Part shown: in pieces, positions 1-5,341 of the stretch
How positions within the stretch are numbered: position 1 is the stretch's first letter
Layout of the letters: every line of letters starts with the position of its first letter
Origin: Chloroflexota bacterium
Lineage (GTDB): Bacteria; Chloroflexota; Anaerolineae; Aggregatilineales; Aggregatilineaceae
DNA length: 6,117 bases
Direction of reading: 5' to 3'
Assembly (NCBI GenBank): GCA_016234525.1
Contig: JACRBK010000715.1
Coordinates: 1 to 6,117 of the forward strand
Program-made: the position numbers and the translations under genes
The notes under the pieces: model-generated
Database searches by the model: none
Told to the model about the DNA's origin: nothing
What the model saw: the letters and a program-made list of their open reading frames with translations, nothing else

Positions 1-892
1 AATAGAGTTGCAGCGAGTTATAGAGGTTGTGATAGACCACATAAAAAGTGGGGCCGAGCGCCGCCAGCGGGCTGACAAACGTCAGCGCTAACCAGATGGT
101 GAATGAATTATTCTTCTGCCCTAACGACTGGCTGGCCTCGCGCCTATATTCTTTACCGCCCAACAGAGATCCCACGCCAAAATTGATCATGCAGATGACC
201 AGCGAAATCAACGCGATCTCGGCCAGCCGCGCGCCGGTCACTGTGAGATCGTGCCGCATAAAATAGGTGGCTTTGGACGAGACAAAAAACAGCACCATCA
301 GCCACAGCGCAAACGAATAACGCTTGAATCGCCGGATTTCAATCTGTGCCTTGCCGGGCAAATAGTGAAAGGCGCCCGCCAGCACCATTGGCGCAAAGAC
401 CACCAGCAGCACCGATTGCAGCACTTCCCAGGTCGAAACGTGCATACTGGTCCCGACCACCAGCGGCAGCGCAAAAGGAATCACCGCTGCGACGGAGACA
501 TTCGTCAGCAAAACCGATGCCAGCACATAATCGACCCGCCCACCTAAAAACCCGACAAAGACCGGGGCCGCTGCGGCGGTAGGCGTGATCCCGGTCATAA
601 ACGCGACCAGCGCCAGATCAGAATCGAACTGCCCGACGATGATAAACGCCAGAAACGCAATCGACAGATTCGCCGCCAACACGGCCAAAATACTCTTGCT
701 GAATACCTGCCGGCTGACTGTAATATCAAGAAAAGCGAAAAACAGCATCGTGATCAACAGATAAGGAATAACCGAGGACAGGTTGTGCGCCTGGGGCGTC
801 AGCGCCCCGGCGAGCATCGCCAGCCCTAACGCCAGAGTCCGGCCATAGAGTTTGTTCGCGCGACGTAGTTTGTCCGAACGATGGGTAGTCAT
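1..892 (-). CDS. BASS-like (bile acid:sodium symporter superfamily) membrane transporter, 3' end cut by window edge
   Basis: An open frame of 297 codons runs from ATG at 892 off the left edge without a stop. The product is very hydrophobic, with about eight or nine predicted membrane segments (for example residues 18-34, 41-58, 67-87, 122-147, 158-175, 192-206, 222-244 and 264-286) after a short basic N-terminus. The region around residues 100-118 (TGITPTAAAAPVF) and the polar break GQKNNS at 258-263, followed by a hydrophobic stretch and GPTFYVVYHN, resemble the unwound crossover regions of BASS/SBF-type sodium-coupled carriers. These usually have about 300-330 residues, so little is probably missing. 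The substrate cannot be inferred; BASS members carry bile acids, keto acids, pantothenate and others. The start overlaps the stop of the upstream gene as ATGA, and AGGAG lies 3 nt before the ATG inside the upstream gene, suggesting translational coupling. It is the last visible gene of the minus-strand operon. Confidence 0.8.
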   Translation of the reverse strand, partial: MTTHRSDKLRRANKLYGRTLALGLAMLAGALTPQAHNLSSVIPYLLITMLFFAFLDITVSRQVFSKSILAVLAANLSIAFLAFIIVGQFDSDLALVAFMTGITPTAAAAPVFVGFLGGRVDYVLASVLLTNVSVAAVIPFALPLVVGTSMHVSTWEVLQSVLLVVFAPMVLAGAFHYLPGKAQIEIRRFKRYSFALWLMVLFFVSSKATYFMRHDLTVTGARLAEIALISLVICMINFGVGSLLGGKEYRREASQSLGQKNNSFTIWLALTFVSPLAALGPTFYVVYHNLYNSLQLY

Positions 893-1389
893 AGACTCCT
901 GAAAGGGGGTTCCTGGCGCAGTTCTACGCCGCACAACCGGGCGGCTGACTCGGCGAACGGGCGGCTGCCCTCTTTGATCCAAAAGGTATGCTCGACCATT
1001 TCTGCCGCGTCAGGCGGGTTATCCTGGTGAATCGCCACCACATCCTTTATGCGGATCACGTCGCCCTGCATATTGCGGTATTCCACATCACGAAGGCTCA
1101 CCTGGCGAATGGTGGAAAATGGAATGATGTACTGTCGTTTGGCAAAGCGAAACACAATCTGATCGTTGGCAATCCCAAGCACGCCTTGTTCCGGCTTACG
1201 ATGGCTGAAGTTCAAGGCATGATCCGCCCGCAGTGGGGCAACCTGAATAACTGCACCCAGTTGATCCCATTCCCGCTGCAACTGCTCTACCATCAGGTCC
1301 AGCGCCGCCAGCCCGCCAAAGTAGCGGCCCAGGGCCATGATCACGCCGATGACCAACATCAACAAGACTAATTCGACTGCCAATTCCAT
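889..1389 (-). CDS. Small membrane-anchored protein of unknown function (possible PH-like cytoplasmic domain)
   Basis: This 166-residue protein is not one I recognise. Residues 5-28 form one hydrophobic segment (VELVLLMLVIGVIMALGRYFGG), which looks like a signal anchor. Next comes a short amphipathic helix (about 29-45). The soluble part alternates beta-like strands: a segment around 70-97 (GVLGIANDQIVFRFAKRQ then YIIPFSTIRQVSL) resembles the strands of bacterial PH/GRAM-like domains, where a 'translated into membrane lipid-type signal' role is sometimes proposed. That fold call is inference. The start ATG at 1389 has a good ribosome-binding site (AAGGAAGAG a few bases upstream). It starts 33 bp after the EamA gene and overlaps the BASS transporter by 4 bp, so it is co-expressed with two transporters and may be an accessory to one of them. 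Confidence 0.65.
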   Translation of the reverse strand: MELAVELVLLMLVIGVIMALGRYFGGLAALDLMVEQLQREWDQLGAVIQVAPLRADHALNFSHRKPEQGVLGIANDQIVFRFAKRQYIIPFSTIRQVSLRDVEYRNMQGDVIRIKDVVAIHQDNPPDAAEMVEHTFWIKEGSRPFAESAARLCGVELRQEPPFRSL

Positions 1390-1422
1390 GATCTCTTCCT
1401 TATTTAGGGCGATCTTGAGCGT

Positions 1423-2307
1423 TCATTCTACCGAGATCAGGTATATACTGGCTAAAATCAGCGCTGCGCCGATCCACCCGATCAAGTCAGGGATTTCGCC
1501 GAAAAACACCAGCCCCATCACCGCCCCGCTGAGCGGCTCGAACAGCGCCACCACGCTGACCACCTGCGCGCTGACTCGCTGCAACCCCTGAAAATAGAGC
1601 AGGTACGACAGGCCGAGCGAAAACACGCCGAGCGGGATCAGCACCGGGAGATTATCGATCACGGTGGCGGCGGGAGCCTGGATCGCCCAGGGGATCAGCA
1701 GCAGCGCCACCATGCCGTTGCTCCACAGGTTTTGAGTCAGGCCGCTCACCTTACCTTTTAGCGAACGGCTGAGCATCAGCACCACCGAATACACCGCCCC
1801 TGACAGCGCCCCCGCTGCGATCCCATCCAGCGAATCGAAATCAAGATGCGTTGGGCCAGAGACACAGACGATCCCGATCACGGCCAGCCCCAGGCTGATC
1901 CAGGTATAACGGGCGCGGGCTTCGTGCAGCACCAGCGGGGCCAGCACCGCCACATAGATCGGGGCCGAATTGACCAGCAGGGCAGCATTCGCGGCGGTGG
2001 TGTGCTGGATCGAGTAGGTATACAGCACCACCGTCATGCTGACTGCCACGCCTAACACCAGCAGGCGGCGCATCGACGCGCGGTAAGTGGCAAACTGCAC
2101 CGGCTCCCGGTGGCGCGTGATCAGCATACAGAGAAACATAAAAGCGAACAACGCCCGGTAAAAAGCAATCGCCGGGGTGGCTAACCCATCCGTCCAGCGC
2201 ACCAGGGGAATCGCCAGGCTAAAACAAAACGCCCCGATGATCACCAGGGCGATTCCATGCCAGGGGCGTTGGACTGCCGGAACAGACGGTGCAGCCGGAG
2301 CCGCCAT
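1423..2307 (-). CDS. EamA/DMT-family transporter, 10 transmembrane segments
   Basis: A complete 294-residue protein of the drug/metabolite transporter superfamily. It has two EamA repeats, roughly residues 17-150 and 160-292, each with about five membrane helices. Family hallmarks are the first helix with SLAIPLVRW and the nearby AIAFYRALFAF (residues about 31-55), the repeat-1 end TTAANAALLVNSAPIYVAVLAPLVLHE (in part), and its repeat-2 counterpart VVSVVALFEPLSGAVMGLVFFGE. The length is normal for the family. Members export amino acids, nucleotides or other metabolites across the inner membrane; the sequence gives no substrate. ATG 2307 is the only reasonable start. Its ribosome-binding site is weak (GGTAGG/TAGG) and lies just after the duplicated tail of the chelatase gene. 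The gene follows the VWA stop by 44 bp and precedes the next gene by 33 bp, which supports an operon. Confidence 0.88.
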   Translation of the reverse strand: MAAPAAPSVPAVQRPWHGIALVIIGAFCFSLAIPLVRWTDGLATPAIAFYRALFAFMFLCMLITRHREPVQFATYRASMRRLLVLGVAVSMTVVLYTYSIQHTTAANAALLVNSAPIYVAVLAPLVLHEARARYTWISLGLAVIGIVCVSGPTHLDFDSLDGIAAGALSGAVYSVVLMLSRSLKGKVSGLTQNLWSNGMVALLLIPWAIQAPAATVIDNLPVLIPLGVFSLGLSYLLYFQGLQRVSAQVVSVVALFEPLSGAVMGLVFFGEIPDLIGWIGAALILASIYLISVE

Positions 2308-2314
2308 GCACTAC

Positions 2315-2387
2315 CTACCGATCCAGTTCAATCCGCACCATTTCATACCATCTACCGATCCAACTCAATCCGCACCGTTTCGTACAA
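2315..2387. repeat. Tandem duplication (period 37 bp) of the 3' end and stop codon of the chelatase VWA frame
   Basis: Two 36-bp copies, at 2315-2350 and 2352-2387, differ at 5 positions. The inner copy (2352-2387) encodes the true C-terminus, LYETVRIELDR plus TAG. The outer copy, beyond that stop, would encode WYEMVRIELDR plus TAG, in a frame shifted by one. Of the five differences three are synonymous in the VWA frame (TAC/TAT, GAG/GAA, TTG/CTG). The outer copy lies between the chelatase stop and the EamA start and therefore supplies part of the EamA leader. Confidence 0.85.
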
Positions 2388-3326
2388 CGAAGCGGCGTGC
2401 AAATCCGCGAGCGTGTAACACGGCCCGCCCAACCGATCCGCGAGGGATTGGGCCAGCCCTTGATCAAAAGCCGCGTGTTCCATATTGATCGTGACGTTGC
2501 GAATATCGGCGTCTTTGATCTGGTCCGCGATACGATGGGCCTCGTCCATTGGGGCAAGCTGCTCAGACATCGAGACATTGCCCGCGCCATCGGTGAGCAA
2601 AATCATGAGCGGCATCACGTCAGGATGGCTGAGTTTCTCGCGTCTGAAGACTTCATACGCCAAAAACAGCCCCGCCGACAGCGGCGTTTTGCCGCCCACC
2701 GGAATATCAGCCAGCGCTTTTTTCGCCAGCGTGACCGAATTGGTCGGCGGCAGCACAAGCTGCGAGCGATCTTTTTGGAACACGACTAACCCCACACGAT
2801 CTCGCCGCTGGTAAGCGTCGGTGAGCAGCGACATGATCGCGCCTTTCGTGGCGTTCATACGCTCAGCCACCGCCATGCTCCAACTGGCATCGACCACGAA
2901 CAGGATCAGGTTGGCGGCTTTGCGCACGCGCACCTTACGCTGTAAATCCTGGCGGTGGATCGAATAGGCCAGTTGGTTTACGTCGCGTTCGGGTTCGCGC
3001 TGGCGCTGGTAGGGCGCAGCGGCACGCAGAGTCGCATCAAACGCGATGTCGTCCCTTTTTTCACCCGCAGGCCGCGCCTGGATATAACGCCCATGTTTAC
3101 GATCTGTATGGGTGCGGCTGCGGCGGCCCCGCGCTTTGCGGGTCAGGCGATCCAGCGGCGTGTGCAAACTGCGGGCTGTAAATTCCTGGCCCGGTTTGAG
3201 CTTATCGCCCCCTTCCCACCATCGGCCCTGCTGCGGTTGTTCAAAAATATCTTGTTTGCCCGGTTGGGGGGCCTGCTGATCTTTAATATCGCTCGGCTGG
3301 CCGGCAGGCTCGGTCAGCGTCTCGCT
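2352..3326 (-). CDS. chlD: VWA (ChlD/BchD-type) half of metal chelatase I-D protein, reached by a -1 frameshift
   Basis: This is the C-terminal half of a Mg/Co-chelatase ATPase-VWA protein. Its first codon after the inferred slip is AGC at 3324-3326; the frame then gives 324 residues to TAG at 2352-2354. The first ~35 residues are a Pro/Gln/Asp-rich linker, then a basic segment, then a VWA domain with a full MIDAS: DASWS (Asp, Ser, Ser at about residues 146, 148 and 150 of this half), the Thr of GGKTPL (about 214) and the Asp of LLTDG (about 246). In the chelatase family this domain couples ATP hydrolysis by the I ring to the large metal-inserting subunit (CobN or ChlH). Between the previous in-frame stop (near 3434) and the VWA core the frame has no ATG or GTG; the first conventional candidate is a TTG at 3167 without a well-placed ribosome-binding site, and the first ATG is inside the MIDAS motif. 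Independent translation is therefore unlikely. Joined to the ATPase frame, the product is about 692 residues, normal for the fused cobaltochelatase-type family. Confidence 0.85.
   Translation of the reverse strand, partial: SETLTEPAGQPSDIKDQQAPQPGKQDIFEQPQQGRWWEGGDKLKPGQEFTARSLHTPLDRLTRKARGRRSRTHTDRKHGRYIQARPAGEKRDDIAFDATLRAAAPYQRQREPERDVNQLAYSIHRQDLQRKVRVRKAANLILFVVDASWSMAVAERMNATKGAIMSLLTDAYQRRDRVGLVVFQKDRSQLVLPPTNSVTLAKKALADIPVGGKTPLSAGLFLAYEVFRREKLSHPDVMPLMILLTDGAGNVSMSEQLAPMDEAHRIADQIKDADIRNVTINMEHAAFDQGLAQSLADRLGGPCYTLADLHAASLYETVRIELDR
3296..3318 (-). promoter_or_regulatory. Possible frameshift-stimulating stem-loop downstream of the A8 slip site
   Basis: In the minus-strand RNA, GCUG-A-CCG can pair with CGG-C-CAGC: four base pairs, an A-C mismatch, then three G-C pairs, closing a 7-nt loop. 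It begins 7 nt after the A8 run, within the 5-9 nt spacing usual for -1 frameshift stimulators. The zero-frame UGA stop lies in the 5' arm. The stem is short and was found by eye; no folding energy was computed. Confidence 0.45.
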
Positions 3327-4429
3327 TTTTTTTCCTGATCCGCCGCGTTCTCGCCGATCCGGACTTCGGTCTGCGTTTGTTCGTTCCCATCCTGAAATTC
3401 TTCGCCAAGCTGGGACAGGCGCTCGCTGAGTTCGCCTTCATACAGGGTTGCTTCGCTGAATGGGCCGCGCTTCATACGGTGCGGCAGTGCCAGTTCGGCG
3501 GCTAATAAAATATCGCGCTCGGTGATCGTCTTACGACCTTCAAACGCGGCATGAGCGCGCGCCGCCTTGAGAATCACCAGATCGGCGCGGTGACCGTCTA
3601 CGCCCAGGCTGGCGGTCAGTGTGGCGATCATATACAGGTCACGGCGAGTATATTCTACGTGATCCACGATATGCCGGGCGGTTTCGATCTGGGCGGAGAG
3701 TTCTTGCTCACGCGGCGCCCATTCGCGCCGGAAATTTTCGGGGTCCGCATCAAACGCGATATGCCGTTCCAAAATCGCCATACGTTCCCCGGCATCGTTC
3801 AGCCCACGCACATCCACCGACAGCGCGAAACGATCCAAAAGCTGGGGGCGCAGTTCGCCCTCTTCGGGATTCATCGTCCCCACCAGGATAAAACGCGCCG
3901 GGTGCTGGAAGCTGATCCCTTCGCGCTCGACGAAGTTAATGCCCATCGCCGCCGAGTCGAGCAGCAGATCGACCACATGATCATCGAGCAGATTGACTTC
4001 ATCGACATACAAAATACCCCGGTTGGCCGCTGCCAACACGCCGGGATCAAATTGGCGTTCGCCCTTCTGGATCGCTTTTTCGATGTCCAGTGTTCCGACG
4101 ACGCGATCTTCGGTAGCGCTCACCGGAAGGTCTACCAGACGGGTGCGGCGGCGGCGCGGAGTCACAGACTCCCCGCGCGCCTGGCGCTCGCGGCATTCGT
4201 CACAAAACTGTTCGGGTTGGTTCGGGTCGCAGCCAAAACGGCATTCCGACACCACTTCGATCTCGGGCAGCAGAGCCGCCAGCGCGCGTGCCGCCGTCGA
4301 TTTGGCTGTGCCGCGCTCGCCGCGAATCAATACCCCGCCAATGCTGGGGTTGACCGCATTCAGGATCAGGGCGCGTTTCATGCGCTCCTGGCCGACAATC
4401 GCACTAAATGGATAAACTGCCTGTCGCAC
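3314..4429 (-). CDS. chlD: ChlI/BchI-type AAA+ ATPase subunit of metal (Co/Mg) chelatase, zero-frame product
   Basis: The zero-frame product has 371 residues from GTG at 4429. Numbered from that start: Walker A GERGTAKST at 37-45; a four-cysteine cluster C-x3-C-x8-C-x2-C at 63, 67, 76 and 79, typical of cobaltochelatase-type fused proteins and a likely metal site; Walker B ILYVDEVNLL at about 139-148; and the sensor/arginine-finger region VGTMNPEEGELRP to LLDRF at about 183-201. An AAA lid follows, then a charged tail ending EKKARR. It forms the ATPase ring that drives metal insertion into a tetrapyrrole, together with a VWA subunit and a large CobN/ChlH subunit that is not in this window. 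The GTG is preferred because GAGG lies 6 nt upstream; a TTG at 4441 is in frame but has only a weak ribosome-binding site. TGA at 3314-3316 ends this frame 9 bases after the A8 run, where the VWA half can be joined. Cobalamin versus chlorophyll use is inferred from the cysteine cluster and fusion; no photosynthesis gene is seen. Confidence 0.88.
   Translation of the reverse strand: MRQAVYPFSAIVGQERMKRALILNAVNPSIGGVLIRGERGTAKSTAARALAALLPEIEVVSECRFGCDPNQPEQFCDECRERQARGESVTPRRRRTRLVDLPVSATEDRVVGTLDIEKAIQKGERQFDPGVLAAANRGILYVDEVNLLDDHVVDLLLDSAAMGINFVEREGISFQHPARFILVGTMNPEEGELRPQLLDRFALSVDVRGLNDAGERMAILERHIAFDADPENFRREWAPREQELSAQIETARHIVDHVEYTRRDLYMIATLTASLGVDGHRADLVILKAARAHAAFEGRKTITERDILLAAELALPHRMKRGPFSEATLYEGELSERLSQLGEEFQDGNEQTQTEVRIGENAADQEKKARR
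3326..3333 (-). other. chlD: A8 slippery run: candidate programmed -1 frameshift or transcriptional slippage site
   Basis: The minus strand reads CAG GAA AAA AAA GCG AGA CGC TGA in the ATPase frame. Bases 3326-3332 form A AAA AAA in the X XXY YYZ phase needed for tandem tRNA-Lys slippage. After a -1 slip the ribosome reads GAA AAA AAA AGC GAG ACG CTG and enters the VWA frame, giving the junction QEKK-SETL. Insertion of one extra A by RNA polymerase would give the same protein. No well-spaced upstream Shine-Dalgarno-like stimulator is evident; AGGA abuts the run too closely. An A9 misread as A8 would produce the same picture. Confidence 0.7.
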
Positions 4430-4435
4430 AGTGAG

Positions 4436-4439
4436 CCTC
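4436..4439 (-). promoter_or_regulatory. Ribosome-binding site deciding the chelatase GTG start
   Basis: GAGG on the minus strand ends 6 nt before GTG 4429. The other in-frame candidate, TTG 4441, overlaps this motif and has no comparable site of its own. The protein then starts MRQAVYPFSAIVGQE, where homologous ATPases usually begin shortly before the YPF-x-IVGQE motif. Confidence 0.55.
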
Positions 4440-4474
4440 AATCATTTCTCGTCAACTGGACACTCAACGGTGAG

Positions 4475-4502
4475 ATTATAACGCAGCCGGGCTGCTTGTG
4501 GG
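4475..4502 (-). promoter_or_regulatory. Candidate sigma70-type promoter of the chelatase-transporter operon
   Basis: On the minus strand a perfect -10 TATAAT lies at 4475-4480. The -35 is poor: CCCACA at 4497-4502 with a 16-bp spacer matches TTGACA at three of six positions. Transcription would begin near 4468, giving a leader of about 40 nt, too short for a cobalamin riboswitch. A weak -35 with an operator-like dyad in the spacer suggests a regulated promoter. Confidence 0.5.
4483..4495. promoter_or_regulatory. Perfect 13-bp dyad between -35 and -10 (possible operator)
   Basis: GCAGCC-G-GGCTGC is a perfect inverted repeat of 6-bp arms around one base. It lies 2 bp upstream of the -10 hexamer on the minus strand, in the promoter spacer, where a bound regulator would block or twist the promoter. 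No other copy was noticed in the window and the binding protein is unknown. Confidence 0.4.
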
Positions 4503-4540
4503 ATAGTGCGTTTAACCAAGCGGTCATAAGAGCAAGTTTA

Positions 4541-4575
4541 CAGTCTTCAGTCATCAGTCATCAGTTTTCAGTCAG
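4541..4575. repeat. Heptanucleotide tandem repeat, five units of CAGTCAT type
   Basis: Five exact 7-bp units follow each other: CAGTCTT, CAGTCAT, CAGTCAT, CAGTTTT, CAGTCAG. It is intergenic and resembles the short tandemly repeated heptamers scattered through some cyanobacterial and Chloroflexota genomes. A short match, CAGTCATCAG, recurs at 5219-5228 in the next intergenic region. Confidence 0.85.
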
Positions 4576-4612
4576 GGCGAAGTGTTCTATGTAAGGCGCG
4601 GAGGTCGGTTTT

Positions 4613-4641
4613 CCCCTCATCACCAGCGCAGTGAGGAGGGG
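4613..4641. repeat. Strong intergenic inverted repeat (hairpin), 10 bp paired
   Basis: CCCCTC-A-TCAC pairs with GTGA-G-GAGGGG around a 7-nt loop (4624-4630), with a single A-G mismatch. No T run follows on either strand, so it is not a classical intrinsic terminator. It could stabilise the 3' end of the upstream minus-strand mRNA or be a small mobile palindromic repeat. Confidence 0.6.
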
Positions 4642-4669
4642 ATCATTTAGGACGGGGCTACTATGGTAG

Positions 4670-4701
4670 GGCGGGCGTGTTTTTAGGTGCATACACCCGC
4701 C
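4670..4701 (-). terminator. Hairpin after the STAS-like gene (weak terminator candidate)
   Basis: In the minus-strand RNA GGCGGGUGU (from 4701) pairs with the facing ACACGCCCGCC arm: six G-C/C-G pairs, one U-G wobble, then two more pairs, with a 14-nt loop. It starts 20 nt after the stop of the gene at 4721-5116. No U tract follows, so termination, if any, would be inefficient or Rho-aided. Confidence 0.35.
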
Positions 4702-4720
4702 GCTCTGATATTCTGCATTT

Positions 4721-5116
4721 TTAAGCTGATTTACCCAGGCGAGCCTTTGAATGTACGAATGCCAGCGCCTCTTCAAGGGTGGAGAAGACGGGGAATTCTC
4801 GCTGCCCATACTGCTGCTGGGCGGCAGCAGAGGCCAGCAGTTGGATCATTTCGGACGTACCGATCAGCGCCGGGCGAAAGCGCGAATTGATCTCATCCTG
4901 GTGAGCAGACATCTCTCCCATCCCTATGACTGGGTCCGAAAAACTCAACTCCAGCCCGGTAAGATCAAGAAGGTTGTAAATAATTCCTGGGACATTGGAC
5001 ATCAACTGCACAGCCTCAAAAGCGGCTTCCATCGGTTCTCGCCCGTGATCGAAAGGTTCCAGATAGTGAGTGATAACGATGGCTTCATCTTTATAACGCG
5101 CTACTTTGAATCCCAT
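4721..5116 (-). CDS. Small STAS/SpoIIAA-like protein of unknown function
   Basis: A 131-residue soluble protein with no signal peptide or membrane segment. It begins with strand-like VARYKDEAIVITHYL, has a helix (about 26-40), then a central strand GIIYNLLDLTGLEL (about 44-57), a further helix-strand pair ending RPALIGTSEMIQLL, and a C-terminal VFSTLEEALAFVHSKA (about 110-125). The alternating strand-helix order and the closing 'EEALAFV' are reminiscent of STAS/SEC14-like orphan proteins common in Chloroflexota, where the family ends in EEAL-aromatic-hydrophobic. No phosphorylatable serine of a true anti-anti-sigma factor can be assigned confidently. ATG 5116 has GGGAG 8 nt upstream. The gene is divergent from the S1 gene and separated from the chelatase by about 290 bp with hairpins, so it is probably its own unit. 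Confidence 0.7.
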   Translation of the reverse strand: MGFKVARYKDEAIVITHYLEPFDHGREPMEAAFEAVQLMSNVPGIIYNLLDLTGLELSFSDPVIGMGEMSAHQDEINSRFRPALIGTSEMIQLLASAAAQQQYGQREFPVFSTLEEALAFVHSKARLGKSA

Positions 5117-5154
5117 ATCTCTTTCTCCCGCTAAGGTTATGGTAAGCTTAGCAT

Positions 5155-5183
5155 ATTAGACAGCGATTAATTGGGCATAAAAA
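5155..5183 (-). promoter_or_regulatory. Weak promoter candidate for the STAS-like gene
   Basis: On the minus strand TCTAAT (5155-5160) matches the -10 consensus at five of six positions; 17 bp upstream, TTTTTA (5178-5183) matches the -35 at three of six. The region is markedly AT-rich compared with its surroundings. Placement is tentative. Confidence 0.3.
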
Positions 5184-5218
5184 TGCTGTTAATAAAACCT
5201 CTTGGGATCAGGACCCGT

Positions 5219-5228
5219 CAGTCATCAG
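5219..5228. repeat. Remnant of the CAGTCAT heptamer repeat
   Basis: CAGTCATCAG matches the repeat at 4548-4557 exactly, giving about one and a half units. It lies in the divergent intergenic region, about 50 bp upstream of the S1 gene promoter. Ten bases alone could be chance; the match to the nearby array makes common origin plausible. Confidence 0.4.
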
Positions 5229-5277
5229 AGAGGTGGTGCGCAGTACCTGCTCCCCATCTCCCCCATGAAACTGACCT

Positions 5278-5306
5278 TTGATTCTTGTTTCGCTAGCGTG
5301 TATAAT
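5278..5306 (+). promoter_or_regulatory. Strong sigma70-type promoter of the S1-domain gene
   Basis: A -35 TTGATT (5278-5283, four of six consensus bases) and a perfect -10 TATAAT (5301-5306) are separated by the ideal 17 bp. Transcription would start near 5313, leaving a leader of about 29 nt before ATG 5342. A strong constitutive promoter fits a ribosome-associated protein. Confidence 0.8.
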
Positions 5307-5341
5307 CGCTCTGCGCTTAGAAGTACCGGAGACCTTAAATC

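Noticed and set aside
48..582. Short plus-strand open frames opposite the BASS-like transporter
   Set aside because: They mutually overlap and carry no recognisable motif, whereas the minus frame is a continuous membrane protein through the whole region.
2352..3167. VWA half as a separate gene starting at TTG 3167
   Set aside because: The TTG has no well-placed ribosome-binding site, and the coding-like linker continues upstream in the same frame to the A8 run, so fusion by frameshift explains it better.
4430..4480. A cobalamin riboswitch upstream of the chelatase gene
   Set aside because: The leader from the predicted start site is only about 40 nt, and no B12-box-like sequence was recognised upstream.
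3551..4594. A 347-codon open frame on the plus strand opposite the chelatase ATPase
   Set aside because: The minus-strand frame carries intact Walker A, Walker B, sensor and cysteine motifs. The plus frame has no recognisable domain and is the kind of long antisense frame that GC-rich coding sequence produces.
4561..4809. An 82-codon open frame on the minus strand across the 4442-4720 spacer
   Set aside because: It overlaps the end of the STAS-like gene and crosses hairpins and a heptamer repeat; its composition is not protein-like and no ribosome-binding site was seen.
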